In this document: in pieces, positions 49,663 to 55,844 of the stretch
Position numbering within the stretch: the stretch's first letter is position 1
Layout of the letters: each line of letters starts with the position of its first letter
Assembly (NCBI GenBank): GCA_040880805.1
Contig: JBBDHW010000056.1
Coordinates: 1-55,844 of the forward strand
DNA: 55,844 nucleotides
Reading direction: 5' to 3'
Origin: Acidimicrobiia bacterium
Lineage (GTDB): Bacteria > Actinomycetota > Acidimicrobiia > IMCC26256 > DASPTH01
Notes under the pieces: generated by a model
What the model saw: only the letters and a program-made list of their open reading frames with translations
Told to the model about the DNA's origin: nothing
Database searches by the model: none
Made by a program: the position numbers and the translations under genes

Positions 49663-50232
49663 TCACCTTGGACCTGGATCTTCCTTGAAGGTCACGGGGA
49701 CGCGCGACGGCGAGTCGTCTTTGCGGAGGGGATGACCAATCCAGTCGTCGGGCATCAGGATGCGCGAGAGATCGTCATGGCCGGGAAAGTCGATCCCGAA
49801 AAGGTCGAAGATCTCGCGCTCCGCGAACGCGATGCCGGGGTACACGTCGACGATGCTCGCGATCTCGAGCTCGTCGGGAGACACTTCGCAGATCGCGCGG
49901 ATGCGCCGGTTGCGAGGATGGGAGAGGAAGTTCGCCACGACCTCGTAGCGTTCCGAAGAAACTCCCGCCGGCACCGTGCGCTCGGCGTCGACGAGGTGAT
50001 CCACGGCGGTCACGTCGACACACTGCGTGAACCGCTGCTCGTCCCGGAGGAGCAGCGCGAGGTCACGCCAGTGCTCGCGGCCGACGTAGACGACCGTCTG
50101 CCCGTGGGAGTCGACAACGGTGGTGCCGGGGAAGCGTTCGAGGACGGCTGCCGCCACCTCGTCGGGAAGCTCGTGAACTTCTTCACGAGGGCTGTCGCGG
50201 TCGTCAGCCACAGGCCGGTTGCCGTCACTCAC
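49663..50232 (-). CDS. nuoC: NADH-quinone oxidoreductase subunit C (operon 2)
   Basis: 30-kDa-type subunit, 189 residues. [32 protein letters not shown], the signature [20 protein letters not shown] and [17 protein letters not shown] are conserved. The GTG at 50232 overlaps the nuoB stop (GTGA). It lacks the long acidic ends of the operon 1 copy. Confidence 0.95.
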   Translation of the reverse strand: MSDGNRPVADDRDSPREEVHELPDEVAAAVLERFPGTTVVDSHGQTVVYVGREHWRDLALLLRDEQRFTQCVDVTAVDHLVDAERTVPAGVSSERYEVVANFLSHPRNRRIRAICEVSPDELEIASIVDVYPGIAFAEREIFDLFGIDFPGHDDLSRILMPDDWIGHPLRKDDSPSRVPVTFKEDPGPR

Positions 50233-50771
50233 CGCGCGGCGGGGACGCCGTCGCGCTGGTCGACCTGGATGCGGGCGCCGCCACTCTCGGTTTCGTCGCG
50301 CCGCCGCATGATCTCGCCCGACTTGATCTGGTCGTACAGGGTGAGGATGCCGTGCATGAGCGTCTCCGGACCCGGCGGACATCCGGGCACGTAGACGTCG
50401 ACCGGGACGATCTGGTCGACGCCCTGCACGATCGCGTAGTTGTTGAACATGCCGCCGGTGCTCGCGCACACGCCCATCGAGATGACCCACTTGGGCTCCA
50501 CCATCTGGTCGTAGACCTGACGGAGCACCGGCGCCATCTTCTGGCTCACGCGCCCGGCGACGATCATGAGGTCGGCTTGACGCGGGCTCGCGCGGAAGAT
50601 CTCCATTCCCCAACGGGAGAGGTCGTAGTGCGCGGCGCCCGCACCCATCATCTCGATCGCGCAGCACGCGAGGCCGAACGTCGCGGGCCAGATCGAGTTG
50701 CGGCGCGCCCACTTGACGAGATCCTCGACCCGAACGGTCAGGAAGTTGGCTTCGATCGATTCGAGGCCCAT
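50229..50771 (-). CDS. nuoB: NADH-quinone oxidoreductase subunit B (operon 2)
   Basis: Cluster N2 subunit, 180 residues. The ligands are the Cys pair in [12 protein letters not shown], Cys in [13 protein letters not shown] and Cys in [15 protein letters not shown] directly abuts the nuoA stop. The N-terminus [20 protein letters not shown] is actinobacterial in type. Confidence 0.96.
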   Translation of the reverse strand: MGLESIEANFLTVRVEDLVKWARRNSIWPATFGLACCAIEMMGAGAAHYDLSRWGMEIFRASPRQADLMIVAGRVSQKMAPVLRQVYDQMVEPKWVISMGVCASTGGMFNNYAIVQGVDQIVPVDVYVPGCPPGPETLMHGILTLYDQIKSGEIMRRRDETESGGARIQVDQRDGVPAAR

Positions 50772-51242
50772 CTACGCGGCCCTCTCGGGTGCGTCGTGCG
50801 TCACGGATTCAGGATCGAGGCCGTCGCGACCGGGCATGCCCACTGCGCGCAGGATCGTGGTGCCGGCTCGGGCGGCGACCTGCTTCACCGGACCCCAGTC
50901 GAGCGCACCGGTGGAGAGAAGGTACGCGAACGGCACGAGGAGCACGAGGAGGAAGACACCCATCGCAACGAGGCCATAGGCGGCAAGACCGCGGAAGATC
51001 GTGGTGAAGGGGTAGAGGAAGATGATCTCGACGTCGAGGACGATGAACGCCATCGCCACCAGGTAGAACTTCACCGGGAACCGCTCGGCGGGCTCGAACT
51101 CGGGAACGATGCCGCACTCGTACGGCGCTTCCTTTGCGGACGTCGGGCGGCGGGGCCCGAGCATTTTCGACGCCGCGAACGACAGCGACGCGAAGAGCAC
51201 CACGAGAATGACCAACGTGAGGATCGGCAAGTAGTCGCGCAC
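50772..51242 (-). CDS. nuoA: NADH-quinone oxidoreductase subunit A (operon 2)
   Basis: First gene of nuo operon 2, 156 residues, three helices. APYECGIVPEFEPAERFPVK holds the conserved quinone-loop Cys, and YLVAMAFIVLDVEIIFLYPF is typical. A 30-residue soluble tail follows the last helix. GTG start at 51242. It is divergent from the M23 peptidase gene across a 246-base region with an inverted repeat; a TAGCCT box at 51313-51308 is a weak promoter candidate. Confidence 0.93.
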   Translation of the reverse strand: MRDYLPILTLVILVVLFASLSFAASKMLGPRRPTSAKEAPYECGIVPEFEPAERFPVKFYLVAMAFIVLDVEIIFLYPFTTIFRGLAAYGLVAMGVFLLVLLVPFAYLLSTGALDWGPVKQVAARAGTTILRAVGMPGRDGLDPESVTHDAPERAA

Positions 51243-51360
51243 GCCTTTTCCACACCCCTCGAACCGGGATACTCCGCTCGACTCGGCCGCGTTCGGCCGT
51301 CGGATCGCAGGCTATCCGAACCGTCCCAGGCGGTGCCGTTTGCGGGCTCGGCCACGCGCC

Positions 51361-51391
51361 GCAGTCGCGCGGCACCAGACCGCGCGACTGC
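51361..51391. repeat. perfect 12-base inverted repeat between nuoA2 and the M23 gene
   Basis: GCAGTCGCGCGG (51361-51372) and its exact complement CCGCGCGACTGC (51380-51391) flank a seven-base loop. There is no T-run on either side. It lies midway in the divergent promoter region, so an operator or RNA hairpin is more likely than a terminator. Nearer nuoA2, 51263-51280 contains a decayed GAACCGGGATACTCCGCTC piece of the dispersed palindrome. Confidence 0.6.
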
Positions 51392-51488
51392 AGGTCCGCG
51401 TACGGTCCTCGACACATCGGGCAGGCTCCGACCGCTCGCGAACGGTTCCTGCTAGCGTCATCGCAACTCCGGGCCACGCCTGCTGCAT

Positions 51489-52574
51489 ATGCCTGTCTTT
51501 CGCCGCTCGCTCACCCTCGTCGTTGCCGCGACCCTGGCACTGCTCCCCGCTTTTTCAGCCGCCGCGTCGACAGCCGACGACCTCGATGCTGCCAAGCAAC
51601 GACTCGCCGGCGCGCGTTCAGCCGCAAACGACGCGAGGGCTGCAGCGCACAACGCCGAGGTCAAGCTGGAGGAAACCGAGAGTCACATCGCGGATCTCGA
51701 GCTGGTGATCTCCGACCTGAAGGCGCGCGCGGCGGCGCTCCACGACATCGTCGTCAAGCGCGCGCAGTACGCCTACACGCACGCCGGGAACGACATCGAC
51801 GTCGTCGTGGGCACCGACGATCCCCTCTCGGCGGCACGGGGCAAGGCACTCATCGACCAGGCGAACCAGAAGGACAACACCGCGGCGAAGCGCTTGACTG
51901 CGATCAACAGCGATCTGCGCGACCAAACGTCAGCGTTGCACGACGAGGAGAGCAAGCAACGCACGGTCAAGGACCAACTCGACGCGCGCAACAACGAGTT
52001 CCAGGCAGCGTTCGACGACGCACAGCAGGCCGCAAACGCGCTTCAGAATCAGTACGACCGTGAGATCGCAGCAGCGCAGGCGGCGGCGCGGCAGGTCGAG
52101 CTCGAACGGCTCGAACGTGAGCGCGCCGAGCTGCTCGCGTCGCAGCCGGTCACCAACGCCAACCTCGGCCCGGGCCAGATCCTCGTGAACCCCGGCGGCG
52201 GGGCGTTCATGTGCCCGGTGTTCGGCGCCGCGTACACCGACGACTACGGCGGCGGGCACTACGGCATCGACATGTTCGCCCCGATCGGTGCTCAGGCGTT
52301 CGCGGTGAAGGCCGGCACCGTGCGGTACGTCGCGAGCGAAGGAGGCGGCGGCAACACGGCGTACGTCGCCGCGAACGACGGCAACACCTACTTCTATGCG
52401 CACCTCTCCCAGTTCGTCGGCGGTCCGCGCTCGGTGTCACAGGGCGAGGTGATCGGGCTCACGGGGATGACGGGCAACGCCAGAGGACCGCATCTCCACT
52501 TCGAGATCCGGCTCGGCGGAGTCAACGGCTCGCGTATCGACCCGTATCCCACGCTCAAAGCGGCAGGCTGCTGA
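51489..52574 (+). CDS. secreted M23 (LytM-type) peptidase with coiled coil, EnvC-like
   Basis: A 361-residue cell-wall hydrolase or hydrolase activator. A signal peptide (FRRSLTLVVAATLALLPAFS) is followed by a long Ala/Asp/Glu-rich coiled coil (about residues 28-225) and a C-terminal LytM domain. The zinc residues are present: HYGIDMF (HxxxD) and HLHFE (HxH), so it can be catalytically active, unlike E. coli EnvC. The ATG at 51489 is used. It probably acts on peptidoglycan at division. It is divergent from nuo operon 2 and followed by the RsiG-like gene. Confidence 0.9.
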   Translation: MPVFRRSLTLVVAATLALLPAFSAAASTADDLDAAKQRLAGARSAANDARAAAHNAEVKLEETESHIADLELVISDLKARAAALHDIVVKRAQYAYTHAGNDIDVVVGTDDPLSAARGKALIDQANQKDNTAAKRLTAINSDLRDQTSALHDEESKQRTVKDQLDARNNEFQAAFDDAQQAANALQNQYDREIAAAQAAARQVELERLERERAELLASQPVTNANLGPGQILVNPGGGAFMCPVFGAAYTDDYGGGHYGIDMFAPIGAQAFAVKAGTVRYVASEGGGGNTAYVAANDGNTYFYAHLSQFVGGPRSVSQGEVIGLTGMTGNARGPHLHFEIRLGGVNGSRIDPYPTLKAAGC

Positions 52575-52588
52575 GCCGACAACGTCAG

Positions 52589-52632
52589 CAGCGACCGACG
52601 ACGAGGTCGCTGACACCGTTGCCGTAAGGAGG
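52589..52632 (+). promoter_or_regulatory. hairpin and strong ribosome binding site ahead of the RsiG-like gene
   Basis: An eight-pair stem (52589-52596 with 52605-52612, eight-base loop) lies between the M23 stop and AAGGAGG at 52626-52632, the best Shine-Dalgarno sequence in the window, nine bases before the ATG. The hairpin lacks a T-run, so it may stabilise or regulate the message rather than end it. Confidence 0.5.
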
Positions 52633-52641
52633 CACCGTCAC

Positions 52642-53145
52642 ATGACTCAACCGCACGTGCGTACCGCGAAGGTTCTCGACCCGAGCTACGTCGAGGATCT
52701 CGACGCGCGCTCCGTGGACGAGCTGCGGCTCATGCACGCGGAGTGCCTCGAGCTCGAGACGGAGGTGTCGTACGTGCGGCGCCTCACCCAGGCTCGCATC
52801 GACATCCTCGAGGCGGAGATCGGGCGTCGCGAGCGAGGCGAGTCGATGGAAGACCTCATCCGCGCACTGCCGGAGATCCTCGCTGACACCGGCCCGCGTG
52901 CCACACCGGCGGCCAGCCACCTCCCGCTCCAGATGGCCCCGGCGCAAGACAGCGAGTGGGCACCCGAGCTCGAGGAGTTCGACGGGCTGCTCGCCAACCT
53001 GCCGATCCTCTCGGACGACGGACTCGTCGACGCCATCGACCGCCTCCGTGCGCTCGAGCGTGACGTGTCGTCGGAACGCCGCGGATTGCACACGGTCATC
53101 GACCGCATCGACCTCCGCCTCGGAGTACTGCTCAACACGCAATAG
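52642..53145 (+). CDS. rsiG: RsiG-like c-di-GMP-responsive anti-sigma factor
   Basis: A 167-residue helical protein. It contains the RsiG signature E(X)3S(X)2R(X)3Q(X)3D exactly: Glu39, Ser43, Arg46, Gln50, Asp54. A second copy is Glu139, Ser143, Arg146, His150, Asp154, with His replacing Gln. In Streptomyces, RsiG uses two such motifs on antiparallel helices to hold a c-di-GMP dimer and then sequester the sigma factor WhiG. The helices here flank a Pro/Ala-rich linker. No WhiG-like sigma gene is nearby, so the partner must be encoded elsewhere or differ. Many actinobacterial relatives are labelled aerial mycelium formation protein. Confidence 0.75.
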   Translation: MTQPHVRTAKVLDPSYVEDLDARSVDELRLMHAECLELETEVSYVRRLTQARIDILEAEIGRRERGESMEDLIRALPEILADTGPRATPAASHLPLQMAPAQDSEWAPELEEFDGLLANLPILSDDGLVDAIDRLRALERDVSSERRGLHTVIDRIDLRLGVLLNTQ

Positions 53146-53178
53146 GCCTGACCATTCGCCAGTAGGATTGTCGGCGTT

Positions 53179-54393
53179 ATGCAGCGGGTGGCCATGCTGA
53201 GCGTCCACACGTCGCCGCTGGCGCAGCCGGGAAGCGGCGACGCCGGCGGTATGAACGTGTATGTGCACGCACTTGCTTCGGCGCTCGCGCGCGCCGGTGT
53301 CGCGGTCGACGTGTTGACACGCCTCGAACACCCCGAGCAGCCACCGGTCGTGGTCGTCGAGCCGGGCTACCGCGTGATGCACATCGAGGCCGGACCGTGC
53401 GCGCCGGTTCCTCGGCACGCGTTCCCCGAGCTCGTCGCACCTTTTGGCGAAGCCGCGCGCGCAACGCTCGAACGGTGCGGCACCGACTACGACGTGCTGC
53501 ACGCGAACTACTGGGTCTCGGGCGCGGTGGGACACCGGCTCAAGCACGAGCTCGACCTTCCGCTCGTCACCACGTTCCACTCGCTCGATCGCGTGCGCGC
53601 GTCGGTCGGACTCGGCGACGAGATCACGTTGCGACCGCGCGTCGAGGCCGAGGTCGTGCGCTGCGCCGATCTCGTGATCGCGGCTACTAGCGATGAACGC
53701 GACCAGCTCGTGCGCTACTACGGCGCCGATCCCGAGCGCGTCGAGATCGTCCCCCAAGGTGTCGACCCACGGTTGTTCTCGCCCGGCGACCAGGCGGCTG
53801 CCCGCCGTGCGCTCCGGCTCGACGACGGGCCCGTGCTGTTGTTCGTGGGGCGGATCCAGCCGCTGAAGGGCGTCGACCTCGCGGTCGAGGCACTCGCCCG
53901 GCTCGAGACACGCCGAGCCACGCTCCTCGTTGTCGGCGGGCCGAGTGGTCTCGAAGGCGAGGCCGAGCTCGAGCGTGTGCACCGCCGGGTCGAAGACCTC
54001 GGGCTCGAGGCGCGGGTGCGGTTCGTCGCGCCGCAGCCGCACGCGAAGCTCGCGACCTATTACCGCGCCGCCGACGTCTGCATCGTGCCATCGCGCTCGG
54101 AGTCGTTCGGTCTTGTCGCGCTCGAGGCCGCCGCGTGCGGCACACCGGTCGTCGCCACGAACGTCGGAGGTCTCCGCTTCGTCGTCGACCACGGCTCCAC
54201 CGGCTATCTCGTCGACGGGCGAGATCCCGACGACTTCGCGGTGCCGATCGACCGGATCCTGCGCGGCGATGCGGGCCCGATGGCCGAACGCGCGGTCGAA
54301 CGCGCGGCCGGCTACCGATGGAACATCGCCGCCGCTCGGCTTCGGCGTCACTACGACGACCTCGCGCTCCGCGCCCTCGTGCAGTGCACCTGA
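53179..54393 (+). CDS. mshA: MshA-like D-inositol-3-phosphate glycosyltransferase
   Basis: A 404-residue GT4 retaining glycosyltransferase. The N-terminal block LSVHTSPLAQPGSGDAGGMN is the MshA signature. The donor site is seen in LLFVGRIQPLKGVDLAVEAL and PSRSESFGLVALEAAACGTP. MshA joins UDP-GlcNAc to inositol-3-phosphate as the first step of mycothiol, the actinobacterial thiol. It is followed by a YbjN-domain gene, as in Mycobacterium. Other GT4 enzymes share some motifs, but the N-terminal match is specific. Confidence 0.88.
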   Translation: MQRVAMLSVHTSPLAQPGSGDAGGMNVYVHALASALARAGVAVDVLTRLEHPEQPPVVVVEPGYRVMHIEAGPCAPVPRHAFPELVAPFGEAARATLERCGTDYDVLHANYWVSGAVGHRLKHELDLPLVTTFHSLDRVRASVGLGDEITLRPRVEAEVVRCADLVIAATSDERDQLVRYYGADPERVEIVPQGVDPRLFSPGDQAAARRALRLDDGPVLLFVGRIQPLKGVDLAVEALARLETRRATLLVVGGPSGLEGEAELERVHRRVEDLGLEARVRFVAPQPHAKLATYYRAADVCIVPSRSESFGLVALEAAACGTPVVATNVGGLRFVVDHGSTGYLVDGRDPDDFAVPIDRILRGDAGPMAERAVERAAGYRWNIAAARLRRHYDDLALRALVQCT

Positions 54394-54884
54394 ACATTGT
54401 GGAGGCTGAGCGACTCACCGTCGACCCAATGGGCATCGACAGAGCGCACGCGTTGATCGCCGCGCACCTCGAGGGCCCGGTCGCGGCCGAGTCGTACATC
54501 CAGCACGTCGAGTACGACCCCGAGCTCCGGCGTTGGTACGTGCGTTTCACCTGCGACGGTCGTGACGCGACGACGATCTACTTCGACCTTCACGAGCGCA
54601 CGTTGCGCTACGAGGTGTACTTCCTTCCCGACCCGCCCGCGAACCATCTCGAGCTCTACGAGTACCTGCTGCGCCGCAACCACACCATGTACGGCGCGCG
54701 TTTCTCCATCGGGCCCGACGGCGACTTCTATCTCGTGGGCCGCGTCGCACTCGAACACCTGACCGTGACCGAGCTCGACCGCGTCATCGGCGTGCTGTAC
54801 GAGCTCGTCGAGCGCTGGTTCCAGCCGGTGGTGCGCCTTGCCTACGGTCCCCGGATCGCGCCCCTTGCAGGAAACGGCAAGTAG
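54384..54884 (+). CDS. YbjN-domain protein
   Basis: A 166-residue protein of the YbjN/type III chaperone-like fold, equivalent in place and sequence to the gene after mshA in Mycobacterium. Recognisable: RWYVRFTCDGRDATTIYFDL, RTLRYEVYFLPDPPANHLEL and YLLRRNHTMYGARFSIGPDG. The start is uncertain: GTG at 54384 overlaps mshA by ten bases, GTG at 54399 and ATG at 54429 are alternatives. No biochemical function is known to me; coupling suggests a link to mycothiol synthesis. Confidence 0.8.
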   Translation: MHLNIVEAERLTVDPMGIDRAHALIAAHLEGPVAAESYIQHVEYDPELRRWYVRFTCDGRDATTIYFDLHERTLRYEVYFLPDPPANHLELYEYLLRRNHTMYGARFSIGPDGDFYLVGRVALEHLTVTELDRVIGVLYELVERWFQPVVRLAYGPRIAPLAGNGK

Positions 54885-54901
54885 CGTTAGATTGCCTGAA
54901 G

Positions 54902-54919
54902 CGGCGCTGACAGGCGCCG
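54902..54919 (+). terminator. hairpin after the YbjN-domain gene
   Basis: CGGCGC and GCGCCG form a six-pair stem with a six-base loop 17 bases after the stop codon; a CCCC/GGGG mini-hairpin follows further on. There is no T-tract, so termination is uncertain. Confidence 0.35.
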
Positions 54920-55030
54920 AAGTGTGCTGGGTCCGAGGTGCAGGAGCGTCACCCCGTTCGGGGAAGTGCGGGGCGACTCGAGCGTTCCTCGGGCCCTCGC
55001 ACGTTCCTCCTCCGTCCCGCCCGCCCCGTT

Positions 55031-55090
55031 GCGATGTTTGGTGCGATGTGTGGTGCGATGTGTGGTGCGATGTTTGGTGCGATCACTGGT
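55031..55090. repeat. five 12-base tandem repeats upstream of proC
   Basis: Units of GCGATGTTTGGT and GCGATGTGTGGT alternate from 55031, with a fifth, diverged unit GCGATCACTGGT ending at 55090; another TGCGATCAC follows. The array lies 35-106 bases upstream of the proC promoter box in an otherwise empty 250-base region. Confidence 0.85.
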
Positions 55091-55124
55091 TGCGATCACA
55101 CCATGCGTGCACGTCATGGCGGTT

Positions 55125-55130
55125 TACCCT
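55125..55130 (+). promoter_or_regulatory. candidate -10 box of a leaderless proC message
   Basis: TACCCT, six bases, then the ATG at 55137. No Shine-Dalgarno is present and no consensus -35 is seen. Confidence 0.4.
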
Positions 55131-55136
55131 GATCCG

Positions 55137-55844
55137 ATGAACCTTGCTCTGCTCGGTGGCGGCAGAATGGGCGAGGCGTTGGCGCGGGGTTTGCTCGCCT
55201 CCGGTTGGGACGGCGAAGCCATCGCGATCGCCGAGATCGACGGCGATCGGCGACGCGTCCTCGAGGAGCAACTCCCCGGCGTGCGCGTCGTTCCGAGCCC
55301 CGCCTGGGCGGCCGCCGACGTCGACATCATCGTGATCGCGGTGAAGCCGGGCGATGTCGCCGGCGTCCTCGAAGCGTGTACGCCCACTCTTCCCGAGCAC
55401 GCGCTCGTGCTGTCGATCGCGGCCGGGGTGACGCTCAGTGAGCTCGAGGCCGCAGCCGGCAACCGTCCTGTCGTGCGCGCGATGCCCAACACGGGTGCGC
55501 TCGTCAGAAAGGGGGCGGCCGCGATCGCCGCGGGGACGCGAGCCGAAGAGCAACACCTCGAGCTCGCGGAGCGGGTGCTGGGCGCAGTCGGCACCGTCGT
55601 TCGCGTGCCGGAGGCTCACCTCGACGCGGTCACCGGACTCTCCGGCTCCGGACCCGCCTATGTGTTCCTTCTCGCGGAGGCGATGACCGAGGCCGGTGTG
55701 CTCGTTGGCTTGCCGCGTTCCACCGCTGCAGCACTTGTCCGGCAGACGTTGCTGGGTGCAGCGACGCTCCTCGAAGAGACCGGCGAGAGTCCGGAGTCGC
55801 TGCGCGCCCCGGTGACCTCCCCCGGGGGCACCACCCCCGCCGGC
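55137..55844 (+). CDS. proC: pyrroline-5-carboxylate reductase, N-terminal part
   Basis: The first 236 codons of proC; the gene leaves the window at the right edge. NLALLGGGRMGEALARGLLA is the NAD(P)H-binding Rossmann loop. The family signature TGLSGSGPAYVFLLAEAMTE and the later VTSPGGTTPAG are present. It makes proline from pyrroline-5-carboxylate. The conserved MPNTPA motif reads MPNTGA here. The ATG at 55137 lies six bases after a TACCCT box. Confidence 0.95.
   Translation, partial: MNLALLGGGRMGEALARGLLASGWDGEAIAIAEIDGDRRRVLEEQLPGVRVVPSPAWAAADVDIIVIAVKPGDVAGVLEACTPTLPEHALVLSIAAGVTLSELEAAAGNRPVVRAMPNTGALVRKGAAAIAAGTRAEEQHLELAERVLGAVGTVVRVPEAHLDAVTGLSGSGPAYVFLLAEAMTEAGVLVGLPRSTAAALVRQTLLGAATLLEETGESPESLRAPVTSPGGTTPAG

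Noticed and set aside
55031-55090. CRISPR-like array
   Set aside because: The units are 12 bases and directly abutting, with no spacers and no cas genes.

Overview
The window is high-GC bacterial chromosome with actinobacterial gene order and content. It carries tRNA-Thr, tRNA-Met, rpmG, tRNA-Trp, secE, nusG, rplK, rplA, rplJ, rplL, rpoB and rpoC in that order on the minus strand, plus mycothiol-type mshA, an RsiG-type regulator and many GTG starts. The mixture (two complex I operons, an unusual rplL-rpoB interval, a recurrent intergenic palindrome) suggests a deep-branching actinobacterium, possibly class Acidimicrobiia. That placement is inference; no rRNA is present to settle it.

Layout. 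(1) 1-13704, almost all minus strand, is the transcription/translation block: rpoC (N-terminus only), rpoB with a consensus promoter, three inserted genes (kelch-like membrane protein, AbiEii-like nucleotidyltransferase, AbiEi-like winged-helix regulator), then rplL, rplJ, rplA, rplK, nusG, secE and tRNA-Trp, an operon of SipW-like signal peptidase, zinc-finger anti-sigma and ECF sigma factor, and rpmG, tRNA-Met and tRNA-Thr. (2) 13776-24271 is mixed housekeeping: GNAT acetyltransferase, a divergent FtsH-type protease coupled to a lipoprotein, tRNA-Tyr, a YajQ-family protein, a secreted protein, HtpX, a PNKP-like phosphatase coupled to acetyl-CoA synthetase, and a MidA/NDUFAF7-type methyltransferase. 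(3) 24338-34759 is an 11-gene complex I operon (nuoABCDHIJKLMN) without nuoEFG. (4) 34926-35825 is a patatin-like lipase. (5) 35897-51242 is a second, complete 14-gene nuo operon. (6) 51489-55844, plus strand: M23 peptidase, RsiG-like c-di-GMP anti-sigma, MshA, YbjN-domain protein and the start of proC.

How it works together. About half of the window encodes two type-I NADH dehydrogenase-family complexes. Only operon 2 has the NADH-oxidising module NuoEFG, so complex 1 must borrow it, use another donor such as ferredoxin, or have an unlinked module. The MidA-type methyltransferase lies directly downstream of operon 1. NuoD1 carries the arginine that the human homologue NDUFAF7 methylates in NDUFS2, whereas NuoD2 has threonine there. 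This suggests a maturation step specific to complex 1.

Other signals: a dispersed intergenic palindromic element (core GAGCCGGGATACCCGGCTC) in at least four good copies, one inside nuo operon 1; repeated leaderless start geometry (TAnnnT, six bases, then the start codon); an AbiE-like module whose leaderless promoter overlaps a long inverted repeat; and several short tandem repeats in and between respiratory genes. I found no rRNA, CRISPR array, insertion sequence, integrase or phage gene.
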